This document shows, one piece after another, positions 6,202 to 13,563 of a stretch of 18,066 bases of DNA (the stretch's first letter is position 1; every line of letters begins with the position of its first letter). The stretch lies in NCBI GenBank assembly GCA_002504845.1, contig DATW01000076.1:1-18066 (forward strand), read 5' to 3'. This DNA is from Euryarchaeota archaeon UBA250. Its GTDB lineage: Archaea; Thermoplasmatota; Poseidoniia; Poseidoniales; Thalassarchaeaceae. The notes under the pieces were generated by a model. That model saw nothing but the letters and a program-made list of their open reading frames with translations, did no database searches and was not told the DNA's origin. Made by a program: the position numbers and the translations under genes.

Positions 6202-8073
6202 ATGGCGGAGCCTGAGAGGGGGTCTGAAGACCGCATCGGCGGGGCTCGAAAGGGAATCAGCCTTGATAGCTCCGACCTTGGTGAAGAGAAGCAAGTAGTC
6301 GGCCGGAAAATATGGAGAATATTTCCCTATGTAATGAGATACTGGAAACTTGCTCTCGGCGGGCTTATTGCAAATGCCGGTGCAAGAGCTTCGGACTTAC
6401 TCCCATTTCTCACAATAGGCTGGGCTGCTGATTTCTATGCTAATGGCACATTCAACCCGTCATGGTTGGAGAATTACATAGGGGATTCTCCCTATCTCGG
6501 ATTTGGAATTATAATTTTCATGTGCTTTGCACTTCTAGCTATTTTCCAGGGCACGAGCAACTTTCTCTGGCAAGCAACCTCATACAACTCTCAGCATGAT
6601 ATCAGGATGGATGCGGCCCGATCTCTCATCAATATGGAGGCCTCATATTTCGAAGATAGACAAACAGGCAACCTCATGTCAGTTCTCTCTGCTGATATCT
6701 CCCTTCTGGAAGATGTGATATCCGACTCTAGCACCAGCATTGTCAGAATAACAATCACATTCGCCATGGCTGCAATCTTGCTCTCATTTATGTCGGTAAA
6801 ACTGACTTTGATGTTGTTTAGTCCGTTGGTTTTGATTATTCCAATGGTCATTTGGTTCGCCACGAGGGTCCAGCGCAGATATAGAAAACAGCGTGAAAGT
6901 ACCGGTAGCATTGTTTCAATCCTCGAGAATGTACTTGGAGGAATCACTGTAATGCAAGCCTATAATGCTCAGGATTTCGAGAAACTCCGAGTAAACAGTG
7001 AATCCGGAAGATATCGAGATCAAGCCATCTCGGCCTCATTCATCCGCAATCGATTCATTCCAGGGATATACCTCGTAGCTGGTATTGCCTTTGGGCTGAT
7101 AGTAACTGCAGGCGGCTGGGTCCTCGAATCCGGCGAAATCACCATCGGAGAATATGTCACATTCTTACTAATCAGCACTCGCATGACGTTCCCTCTGTTC
7201 ATTCTCGGAGCCCTCCTCAACCAGATACAGCGTGGCGAAGCAGCCGCAAGACGAGTTTTCGCAATAGTCGATCTTGAGCCTTCCATAGTGGATCATCCCG
7301 ACGCCATTCCTCTGGAAGACCCCATCAAATCAGTTATGTTCGAAGATGTAACATTCGAATACCCTTCGTCAGATACAAACGTACTCAATGGAATATCCTT
7401 TGAGGCCAAGTCGGGCGATTTCATCGGCATAATGGGCCATACAGGGGCCGGTAAGAGCACAATTCTGAAACTTATTGAGAGATTCTACGAGCCTCAGTCT
7501 GGCAGAATATTGGTTAACGGAGTAGATATCAACAATCTGAAGATTGACTCCATCAGGGCACGCATCGGATTCGTATCCCAAGATCCATTCTTGTTCTTCG
7601 GGACTATAAGGGACAATATCGCCTATGCGAGAGAAGCTTCAGAAGAAGACATAGAAGAGGCATTGCGCGCAGCCGGAGCTGAAGAATTCGTGATGAACTT
7701 GCCAGAGGGCATCGATACGGAAGTCGGCGATAGAGGGGTGAAACTTTCCGGTGGTCAGAAAGCAAGGATAAGCCTCGCAAGAGCGCTGCTTACGAAACCT
7801 GATTTGTTGATTCTCGATGAAGCAAGCGCTGCATTAGACGCAGAAACAGAGCAAAGGATACAGAATTCATTATTCTCCTCCGACGATGCAGATAGGATGA
7901 CTATAGCAGTCGCCCATAGGCTGGCAACGATCAGGAATGCCGATGAGATTCTCGCTATGGTGGATGGCGTCATTGTAGAACGAGGTCTTCATGAAACGCT
8001 TATTGAGGCTGACAACGTGTATGCCTCCCAATGGAGAATACAGACTGGAGAGCTAGACTCAGAGGTCAGTTGA
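6202..8073 (+). CDS. ABC exporter, fused permease and ATPase (half-transporter)
   Basis: A 623-residue half-transporter of the MsbA/MDR exporter type. A hydrophilic N-terminal extension of about 35 residues is followed by a six-TM permease domain (about 40-345), then the ATPase. Its motifs are complete: Walker A GHTGAGKST (412-420), Q-loop Gln460 in VSQDPF, signature LSGGQ (515-519), Walker B LLILDE with catalytic Glu540, D-loop SAALD, and H-loop His572. Two copies would form an ATP-driven exporter in the cytoplasmic membrane; substrates of this family include lipids, peptides and drugs, and none can be assigned here. The start is the ATG at 6202, about 50 nt after the tRNA; no clear Shine-Dalgarno is present and CTACATA near 6173-6179 is only a weak TATA candidate. 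The next gene begins two bases after its stop, so the two are coupled. Confidence 0.93.
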   Translation: MAEPERGSEDRIGGARKGISLDSSDLGEEKQVVGRKIWRIFPYVMRYWKLALGGLIANAGARASDLLPFLTIGWAADFYANGTFNPSWLENYIGDSPYLGFGIIIFMCFALLAIFQGTSNFLWQATSYNSQHDIRMDAARSLINMEASYFEDRQTGNLMSVLSADISLLEDVISDSSTSIVRITITFAMAAILLSFMSVKLTLMLFSPLVLIIPMVIWFATRVQRRYRKQRESTGSIVSILENVLGGITVMQAYNAQDFEKLRVNSESGRYRDQAISASFIRNRFIPGIYLVAGIAFGLIVTAGGWVLESGEITIGEYVTFLLISTRMTFPLFILGALLNQIQRGEAAARRVFAIVDLEPSIVDHPDAIPLEDPIKSVMFEDVTFEYPSSDTNVLNGISFEAKSGDFIGIMGHTGAGKSTILKLIERFYEPQSGRILVNGVDINNLKIDSIRARIGFVSQDPFLFFGTIRDNIAYAREASEEDIEEALRAAGAEEFVMNLPEGIDTEVGDRGVKLSGGQKARISLARALLTKPDLLILDEASAALDAETEQRIQNSLFSSDDADRMTIAVAHRLATIRNADEILAMVDGVIVERGLHETLIEADNVYASQWRIQTGELDSEVS

Positions 8074-8075
8074 GT

Positions 8076-8774
8076 ATGTATGGTCTTGATTGGGTTCAAG
8101 TGGACCCAGGATCAGCCATGCTAGGATCCAATGATCGCTCCATTCTAAGGGGAGGTACGGGCCCACGTCACCAGGTAAAGATATCAAAATCATTTGAAAT
8201 TACTAAGCATCCTGTACCCTCCAAGATTGCAGCGAAGATGATAAAATCTGGAGAAGCCGAATTAGCATCCGAGTCGGAGTGGGCGGTTTCCAAGGCACAG
8301 GGCCTGATACACGCTGAATTAGGCACAATAGAGACTTTGGCTGATTCAGCCAGCAATTATTGGGGGAAACCGTGCGATGGTAGACCATACACTGAGGATG
8401 ATGAAATAAGGACTCGACGAGTAAGGGTCTGGTCTGAGAGAGGTGTCTTGGAATCAACTAGACCGATCGAAGTAGCCGATTCTCACCCCCTCCGTCTAGT
8501 TCGAAGGGAATCAAAGTATTCTGGAACGCCGATCCGACTTCCGGGAACGGGAGACACTGCAAGAATTCTGAAGCAGGAGGCCGTAATATGCCTTGCAACG
8601 GGAATACTGCCATCATTCACATGGGCGTGGTTCAACGCTTCTCCAGGGTACATTGCTGAAGGATGGTTGAATTTGGTAATGGGCGGGGTATTTTTCGGAT
8701 TATCCACTGCTATACTATGGCGTCCAAAGACACCAATGTACATTCAGACAGAGTCCGGTTGGAAACTTGAGTAA
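8076..8774 (+). CDS. Formylglycine-generating-enzyme-like domain protein with C-terminal TM pair
   Basis: This 232-residue protein keeps the outline of the FGE/sulfatase-modifying-factor domain. Early residues (VQVDPGSAMLGS, then PRHQVKISKSFEITKHPV) match the family's mG...P.H.V....F.i...PVT block. SESEWAVSKAQG matches the TEAEWEYAARGG block, and a late HPLRLVRR matches the terminal GFR.vr. The central part is short, and the C-terminal cysteine pair used for catalysis is missing; only isolated Cys residues are seen. It is therefore unlikely to make formylglycine, and a binding role is more likely. Two hydrophobic stretches near the C-terminus (about ICLATGILPSFTWAW and LVMGGVFFGLSTAILW) suggest a membrane hairpin. 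I start at ATG 8076, with GAGGT at 8062-8066 as ribosome site; an in-frame ATG at 8031 lies inside the ABC gene. Its partner is probably that exporter. Confidence 0.75.
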   Translation: MYGLDWVQVDPGSAMLGSNDRSILRGGTGPRHQVKISKSFEITKHPVPSKIAAKMIKSGEAELASESEWAVSKAQGLIHAELGTIETLADSASNYWGKPCDGRPYTEDDEIRTRRVRVWSERGVLESTRPIEVADSHPLRLVRRESKYSGTPIRLPGTGDTARILKQEAVICLATGILPSFTWAWFNASPGYIAEGWLNLVMGGVFFGLSTAILWRPKTPMYIQTESGWKLE

Positions 8775-8778
8775 ACTC

Positions 8779-9531
8779 TCACTCGTTTGTCACTCTGGGA
8801 GCTAGAAGGAAAGTCCATTTCGCCCCTCCGCCGTTACTTACCCAATCCACCTTCAGCGGATATGACGCCTTGAATTTGATCTCAAGAGATTCTGTAGCAC
8901 CCGGATTTATTTTCCTAGCCAACTCGTTCGGGAATCTGATTGAATATGTCGACGTAGAAGGCTGTTTCACTGATAGTTCGCCCAGCTCTCCCGCTTCGAA
9001 CTTAGTCTCAACAGATTCACCAGTCGGCTCACCCGAACGAACCGCGAAATGACTCGCATCAACAGAAAGATCGACAAGATCGCCACCCAACTTGGCTGCT
9101 CTGAAAGATCGAATGAATTTATCTGTAGGGATAACCACTTTCATCCCATCGAAATCAAGACTCGGAAGCTTGACTTCTTCAATCATCGAAGTATCAAGCC
9201 CCCTGATCGTTCTTCTTACCTCGCTTACATGTACGATCATGGAACTTGTCGTCTCATCGTAGTCCAATTCAATCAAATCGTTCGGCCCAGCCAGTGCTAG
9301 TACTTCTCCCAATTTACGAAGATCCATCCCGACATCAATCGGATCAACTTCGTAAGTCTCGAAGCATTCGTCTGCGACCATCATTTCAAGCATTGCAACA
9401 TGACTCACATCCACTGAAGAGCAGGCCAGCCCCTTCTCACCCCAACGAAATTTCGCCTCTTCATTGTCCAGAATTGAAAGTAGGTCTACGATTTCTCTCA
9501 TGACCTGCTGCTTGGCAGTTACCCTCAGCAT
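8779..9531 (-). CDS. pcn: DNA polymerase sliding clamp (PCNA)
   Basis: A 250-residue PCNA subunit of normal archaeal length. Typical segments are the N-terminal helix and strand AKQQVMREIVDLLSILDNEE, GLACSSVDVSHVAMLEM (the D..h..l region lining the clamp), DPIDVGMDLRKLGEVL before the interdomain connector, and the C-terminal LKVDWVSNGGGAKWTFLLAPR. It forms a homotrimeric ring on DNA and tethers polymerase, Fen1, ligase and other PIP-box proteins. I start at ATG 9531 because GAGGAG (9539-9544) lies 7 nt upstream; a TTG at 9546 in frame would add five residues and cover that ribosome site. It follows the TFS gene by 64 nt on the same strand and is probably co-transcribed with it. Its 3' end is only 4 bp from the convergent FGE-like gene. 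Certain at the family level. Confidence 0.97.
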   Translation of the reverse strand: MLRVTAKQQVMREIVDLLSILDNEEAKFRWGEKGLACSSVDVSHVAMLEMMVADECFETYEVDPIDVGMDLRKLGEVLALAGPNDLIELDYDETTSSMIVHVSEVRRTIRGLDTSMIEEVKLPSLDFDGMKVVIPTDKFIRSFRAAKLGGDLVDLSVDASHFAVRSGEPTGESVETKFEAGELGELSVKQPSTSTYSIRFPNELARKINPGATESLEIKFKASYPLKVDWVSNGGGAKWTFLLAPRVTNE

Positions 9532-9595
9532 ACGCTCACTCCTCAAAATAATGGTTCACGGAGGTTATTCATCCTTCCCAGAGCCCCACATTGCT

Positions 9596-9973
9596 TCATT
9601 GATACTCCCTGAATCGATGACCGCACCCCTCACAAGTGCATATTTTCGTCTCAGGTTCGTCGCTAGACCTCGTCTGTTGTAACTCAACGAAGATGCGGTC
9701 ACCATCGCATTTCGGACACCGATAGTCCCCTACACGCAAAGTCCCTCTTGCAACATCGGGGGCCTGAACCTCAGTTAGATGCTTCAGATCAGTCGATTGA
9801 GTTGATGATTTAGTCTTGGTAAGATCTATTTCCTTTCCATCAGAGCCTATTACGATGCTTCCAGAGCCATCTTTTCCACCCACGGGCCCTTCATATCCGC
9901 ATTTGTAATTTGTACATCTTATATTGCCACTAGGATCAACGAAACTTAGTGTGCCGCATTCAGGACAAAACAT
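9596..9973 (-). CDS. tfs: Transcription factor S (TFS), RNA polymerase transcript-cleavage factor
   Basis: A 125-residue protein with two zinc ribbons and a flexible linker of about 45 residues. The N-terminal ribbon has CPEC and CTNYKC, as in RpoM/Rpb9 subunits. The C-terminal ribbon has CPKC and CEGC with the acidic hairpin between them, including the key Asp-Glu pair in RSSDEPETK. In archaeal TFS this pair reaches the RNA polymerase active site and triggers cleavage of backtracked RNA, rescuing arrested complexes and aiding fidelity. Keeping DE argues for an active cleavage factor and not an inactive paralogue. I start at ATG 9973; a GTG at 9979, two codons upstream, is also possible. The gene is upstream of PCNA on the same strand. 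A palindromic TATA-like element (10035-10054) lies between it and the divergent nop5 gene. Confidence 0.95.
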   Translation of the reverse strand: MFCPECGTLSFVDPSGNIRCTNYKCGYEGPVGGKDGSGSIVIGSDGKEIDLTKTKSSTQSTDLKHLTEVQAPDVARGTLRVGDYRCPKCDGDRIFVELQQTRSSDEPETKICTCEGCGHRFREYQ

Positions 9974-10034
9974 AATCACACCACTGTAGACTGCCGGTAG
10001 TCAACGACATGGTTTTTTGAATCCTCCCATTGAT

Positions 10035-10054
10035 AGAGTCCATTATAGGGCTCT
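10035..10054. promoter_or_regulatory. Imperfect palindrome around a TATA-like core between tfs and nop5
   Basis: The arms AGAGTCC (10035-10041) and GGGCTCT (10048-10054) are inverted repeats with one mismatch, flanking the six bases ATTATA. The core can be read as a TATA-like element on either strand (CTATAAT on the minus strand). The element lies in the 92-nt gap between divergent genes and could act as a bidirectional promoter or as an operator covering one. Its centre is only about 21 nt before the proposed TTG start of nop5, slightly too close for a standard transcription start ahead of that codon. It is about 71 nt before the TFS start. The palindrome is seen; the role is inferred. Confidence 0.35.
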
Positions 10055-10065
10055 CTGAAGGCTAA

Positions 10066-11127
10066 TTGGCATATTCTAAGTTCTCCCATACCGTTGAAGT
10101 CAGACCTCCCCTACGCGAGGCCATGCGCATCATCTACGACTGGAGGCTTGCTAGGGTCATCGATGAAGATCTCAATATCTTAGATGAAGCTGTTTGGACG
10201 GCATCAAGATCTTCATCAAAGGTCGCTAATCGCCTAGGAGACCTACAACGCGGAAGGATGACTCAAGAGACGAGAGCCCTATCCGAGCGATTTCCTGACG
10301 CTCGATTAGACCCATTCGGACATCTCGATATTTCTGATTGGCCAGAAGTAACCATCGAGGAAGAGCAGATGGTTGCTAGCGCCGCTACTATCCTCGCACG
10401 TCGAGGTGTCGCGATGTCTGCGGGCGATCCAGACAGGAGGTTGGATATGCTGGTTTCTTCTCAGACTGAGCTTCGATCTGCTTGGACAACTATCGAGTCG
10501 AGATGCATTGAATGGGCAGGATTGTTACTCCCTACCCTTGATCTCGATGCGAAGAGAGATCTGATCCCATCCGCGATTGCAAGTTCCGAATCTCTGCAAG
10601 TTGCAGCAAGCGATTTGGGGACCGACCCTCCCCCACATCCTCCAGGGGTAGAGGAGTGGTGCGCAATGAAGGAATCAGCAGAAAGGTGCATTGGTATCGC
10701 CAAGAGCCTCGAATTAAGTGAACAAGCGATACGATCCCTAGCGGCAAACTATCTACCAACTCTATCCAAACTCGTCGGCCCTCTCGGAGCCGCCAAATTA
10801 TGTGTTTTAGCAGGTGGAAGAGAGAGACTTGCAAGAATGCCTTCAGGTTCTATTCAAGTTCTTGGTGCACATGCTGCTATGGCGGCACATCGCCGAGGAG
10901 CACCGCCTCCAAAGCACGGCTCAGTGATTTTCTCTATGCCTCAAGTGAGCCGATCACCTAGGTGGGTCCGCGGGAAGATAGCCAGGTTTCTGGCCGGTAA
11001 GGCCAGTATAGCATCTCGAATCGACCACTTCGATGGGACTCCATGGTCTGATGATGAAATCGCAGAGATTCATAAGAAATCCGAGGAGATCCGTTCTAGA
11101 TTCCCTTCACCCCCTCGAAGAAAGTGA
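10066..11127 (+). CDS. nop5: Nop5/Nop56-58-like protein, C/D box sRNP scaffold
   Basis: The NOP domain is clear at about 237-322: LVGPLGAAKLCVLAGG, then LARMPSGSIQVLGAH, then PPKHGSVIFSMPQVSRSPRW, then VRGKIARFLAGKASIASRID. An upstream helical region corresponds to the coiled coil, and FPDARLDPF at 76-84 resembles the FPEL motif that follows the N-terminal helices. In archaea Nop5 joins L7Ae-bound C/D guide RNA to fibrillarin for 2'-O-methylation of rRNA and tRNA. The basic tail is short (SPPRRK); the long lysine-rich tails of some homologues are absent. The start is uncertain: TTG at 10066 is preceded immediately by an in-frame TAA, so the gene cannot begin further upstream. The next candidate is ATG 10123, which would remove 19 residues. 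The fibrillarin gene follows 9 nt later, as in most archaea. Confidence 0.92.
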   Translation: MAYSKFSHTVEVRPPLREAMRIIYDWRLARVIDEDLNILDEAVWTASRSSSKVANRLGDLQRGRMTQETRALSERFPDARLDPFGHLDISDWPEVTIEEEQMVASAATILARRGVAMSAGDPDRRLDMLVSSQTELRSAWTTIESRCIEWAGLLLPTLDLDAKRDLIPSAIASSESLQVAASDLGTDPPPHPPGVEEWCAMKESAERCIGIAKSLELSEQAIRSLAANYLPTLSKLVGPLGAAKLCVLAGGRERLARMPSGSIQVLGAHAAMAAHRRGAPPPKHGSVIFSMPQVSRSPRWVRGKIARFLAGKASIASRIDHFDGTPWSDDEIAEIHKKSEEIRSRFPSPPRRK

Positions 11128-11136
11128 GGTTATTTG

Positions 11137-11838
11137 ATGCCCCGATCACATTCCATAGGATGGGGAATACGCCGGGAAGGCGGCTCATTGTGGACAAGAA
11201 ATGCGGTACGTGGTGTTTCAGTAGCGGGTGAAAGACGAAAGAGAGATGGAAGAAATGAATGGAGGAGATGGGACGCTCGTAGATCTAAGGTTGCAGCAAC
11301 TTTACTCCGTTGCACATCAAACCCCTCGGAACTGATACCATCCACCGGAGCAGATTGTGTGTATCTTGGAGCCTCAAGTGGTACAACGGTCAGTCACCTT
11401 CACGACCATGTATGTGGTGCTGGAAACCATCATGGCGGACAAATCGTTGCAATTGACATCTCACCAAGGATGATGAGGGATTTCATCACACTATCTGAAA
11501 AAAGACCTGGTATCGTCCCCATCCTCGGTAACGCTCGAACACCCCACTCCATCATACCATACTTGAGAAGTAGAGCCCAATGGCTTTTCCAAGATTTGAG
11601 CATGCCTGATCAAGCTACAGCGTTCATCGAGTCAACCCGTGTTCTACTTGAATCGCAAGGTATGGGGATGATTGCCATCAAAGCTGCTAGTGAGCGATGG
11701 ACCGAAGGAGGTGACGAGGCACACTTTAGTGGCGCCGAATCAGAAATCCGTCAATCAGAGCACTTGGAATTAATCGAGCGAATAGACCTAAGCGGTCTCG
11801 AGGAACAGCATTCAGTCATAGTTGTAAGGAGACTATGA
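11137..11838 (+). CDS. flpA: Fibrillarin, RNA 2'-O-methyltransferase
   Basis: A 233-residue SAM-dependent methyltransferase with fibrillarin-specific motifs. The SAM motif is VYLGASSGTTVSHLHD (about 76-91), followed by IVAIDISPRMMRDFI, an LGNARTP segment, FQDLSMPDQA and the catalytic-lysine region IAIKAASER. It methylates ribose 2'-OH at sites chosen by C/D box guide RNAs, acting with Nop5 and L7Ae. Motif II has Asp (AIDIS), where most archaeal fibrillarins have Glu (VEfS). About 45 basic N-terminal residues (GERRKRDGRNEWRRWDARRS) are a strongly charged lead-in. I start at ATG 11137, which has GAGGT at 11126-11130 overlapping the nop5 stop and spaced 6 nt; a TTG one codon earlier is also in frame. 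The gene is translationally linked to nop5 and followed 37 nt later by fpg. Confidence 0.94.
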   Translation: MPRSHSIGWGIRREGGSLWTRNAVRGVSVAGERRKRDGRNEWRRWDARRSKVAATLLRCTSNPSELIPSTGADCVYLGASSGTTVSHLHDHVCGAGNHHGGQIVAIDISPRMMRDFITLSEKRPGIVPILGNARTPHSIIPYLRSRAQWLFQDLSMPDQATAFIESTRVLLESQGMGMIAIKAASERWTEGGDEAHFSGAESEIRQSEHLELIERIDLSGLEEQHSVIVVRRL

Positions 11839-11875
11839 CCATCATCCTCATGACCATTTTCCCGGCTCATACATC

Positions 11876-12769
11876 ATGCCTGAGTTGCCGGAGGTCGAGA
11901 CCGTCCGCCAAGGATTGGAAGAGGCCCTCCTCGGACTCAATATACGAAATGCCGAGAAAAGAAGAAGAGATCTCAGATTTCCCATTCCCGGAAATCTGGA
12001 TGAACAATTACAAGGCAGAACAATATCATCCCTGAGAAGACGAGCGAAGTACCTCTTGATAGATCTCGATAACGGATGGACATTACTCAGTCACCTTGGA
12101 ATGTCTGGTCGCTGGACCATCCTCCGAGACGATGTCATAACAAGACCTGGGAGATTCGCTCATGGCGGTGAAATCGGATCAGGCGAAGGTCCCCATGATT
12201 GGATAATAATCAACTTTGAAAATGGCTACACTGCCGTATACTCCGACCCAAGAAGATTCGGTTTCATCGATCTCATAGAGCCTGGTTTTGAGGATAATCA
12301 CCCGATGTTAGCCAAACTGGGCCCTGATCCTCTCCCATCCACGCTAACTCCGGATATTCTGAATCGCTCTTTGATTGGTAGAAAGGCACCCTTGAAGTCC
12401 GCATTGTTGGATCAAAGAATCGTGGCGGGTCTCGGAAATATCTACGTCTGTGAGGCTTTGAGTAGAGCACGCCTCTCCCCTAGAAGGAGAGCGGGAACTA
12501 TTTCTTCAATAAAAGGCCCAACTGAGCGTATTCACAGGCTTGTTAGCTCAATACATCAAGTCATGGTAGAAGCAATAGACGCAGGGGGTTCGACATTGAG
12601 GGACTATCGCGGAGTTGACGGCGATAATGCGCTCGGCTACTTCCCATTATCGTTCCAAGTCTACGGCAGAGAAGGCGAAAAGTGTCTCAATCGGGATTGC
12701 AAAGGCACAGTCTCGAGATATATTCAATCCGGCAGGTCAACATATGCCTGCTCAAGTTGCCAGCGATGA
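11876..12769 (+). CDS. mutM: Formamidopyrimidine-DNA glycosylase (Fpg/MutM)
   Basis: A complete bacterial-type Fpg of 297 residues. The N-terminal PELPEVETV supplies the catalytic Pro (residue 2 after Met) and Glu. RRRAKYLL around residue 58 contains the conserved Lys. SHLGMSGR, SDPRRFG and VAGLGNIYVCEAL (the helix-two-turn-helix) are intact. The C-terminal C4 zinc finger (CLNRDC and CSSC, with GRSTYAC between) carries the DNA-contacting Arg. The enzyme excises 8-oxoguanine and ring-opened purines and nicks the site by beta/delta elimination. An insert at about 88-106 (RPGRFAHGGEIGSGEGP region) makes it slightly longer than the usual 270. Fpg is mainly bacterial, so transfer into this archaeal lineage is likely. 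The ATG at 11876 follows fibrillarin by 37 nt, so it seems to be the third gene of that operon. Its stop directly abuts the convergent SDR stop. Confidence 0.96.
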   Translation: MPELPEVETVRQGLEEALLGLNIRNAEKRRRDLRFPIPGNLDEQLQGRTISSLRRRAKYLLIDLDNGWTLLSHLGMSGRWTILRDDVITRPGRFAHGGEIGSGEGPHDWIIINFENGYTAVYSDPRRFGFIDLIEPGFEDNHPMLAKLGPDPLPSTLTPDILNRSLIGRKAPLKSALLDQRIVAGLGNIYVCEALSRARLSPRRRAGTISSIKGPTERIHRLVSSIHQVMVEAIDAGGSTLRDYRGVDGDNALGYFPLSFQVYGREGEKCLNRDCKGTVSRYIQSGRSTYACSSCQR

Positions 12770-13525
12770 CTATCGCATCATCAATGAAGCCCTTACAATC
12801 CACAGTTGGATGCTGATGGGTAGCACCCTTCCCAAGATTGGTACCCACCAGTTGACAAAACCCGGAATAACCTCGCGCCTTCCCTTTCTCATCGCCCTAA
12901 CGGCTATCTTGGCTACTTTGTCCACTGGCAGAGAACTCCATATTTCGACACCTGTAAGGCGCATGCCAGAAACCCTCTGAAAGCCAGTTTCCACATATCC
13001 CGGGCACAGAGCTGTTACTGTGACCCCCGTTTTCTTCAACTCAGCACTCATCGCTCTAGATAATGAGAGCACAAATGCCTTACTAGCACAGTAAACTGCC
13101 ATCCCAGGGCCGGGTTGAAAAGCTGCTATTGAGGCTACGTTGAGTATTCTGCCTCTGCCCCGACTTTGCATCGATGAAGCATAGTGGTGCCCCAATGAGG
13201 TGAGGGCGCGAATATTCACATCTATGATGCCTAGCATTTCATTGCTGCCTTGCTCTATCATTTTGCCGTAAAGCCCGTATCCGGCATTATTCACCAGAAT
13301 ATCGATGTCACCAGCAACACCGATCAGACGATCAACTTCGGAAGATATTGAAAGATCTGCCACTACAACTTCGACTTCAGTATGTTCAGAAAGAGCATCT
13401 GCCAATTCATTGAGAAGATCCTCACGCCTACCTGTGATGACTAGGCGATCGACATCTTTGGACAGTATCTTAGCGATCTCCAACCCTATGCCGCTAGAGG
13501 CTCCCGTGACAAGTGCCGAGGACAT
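12770..13525 (-). CDS. Short-chain dehydrogenase/reductase (classical SDR)
   Basis: A classical SDR of about 251 residues. It has the NAD(P)-binding TGASSGIG at 7-14, an ITGRREDLL segment (an Arg after the second strand suggests NADP preference), ADLS, the NNAG motif, a catalytic Ser in ILNVASIAAF, and YCASK as the catalytic Tyr and Lys. A hydrophobic C-terminal region (VNWWVPILGRVLPISIQLWIV, given in two parts here: VNWWVPILGRV and LPISIQLWIV) resembles the membrane-associated DltE/hydroxysteroid-type SDRs. Substrate is unknown; an oxidoreduction of an acyl or hydroxyacyl compound would fit its operon. I start at ATG 13525, with AGGT at 13532-13535 six bases upstream. An ATG at 13558, 5 nt after the IcmF stop, would add 11 residues. 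The open frame beyond it overlaps IcmF and is not credible. Confidence 0.9.
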   Translation of the reverse strand: MSSALVTGASSGIGLEIAKILSKDVDRLVITGRREDLLNELADALSEHTEVEVVVADLSISSEVDRLIGVAGDIDILVNNAGYGLYGKMIEQGSNEMLGIIDVNIRALTSLGHHYASSMQSRGRGRILNVASIAAFQPGPGMAVYCASKAFVLSLSRAMSAELKKTGVTVTALCPGYVETGFQRVSGMRLTGVEIWSSLPVDKVAKIAVRAMRKGRREVIPGFVNWWVPILGRVLPISIQLWIVRASLMMR

Positions 13526-13563
13526 AACATAACCTGCCGATACCTGTTTACGACCCATCCGAA

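Noticed and set aside
8031..8075. Upstream ATG for the FGE-like gene inside the ABC transporter
   Set aside because: The ATG at 8076 has a GAGGT ribosome site and begins right after the ABC stop; the extra 15 residues do not match the FGE domain.
8076..8774. Active formylglycine-generating enzyme
   Set aside because: The C-terminal catalytic Cys pair is missing, the domain core is short, and no sulfatase gene is nearby.
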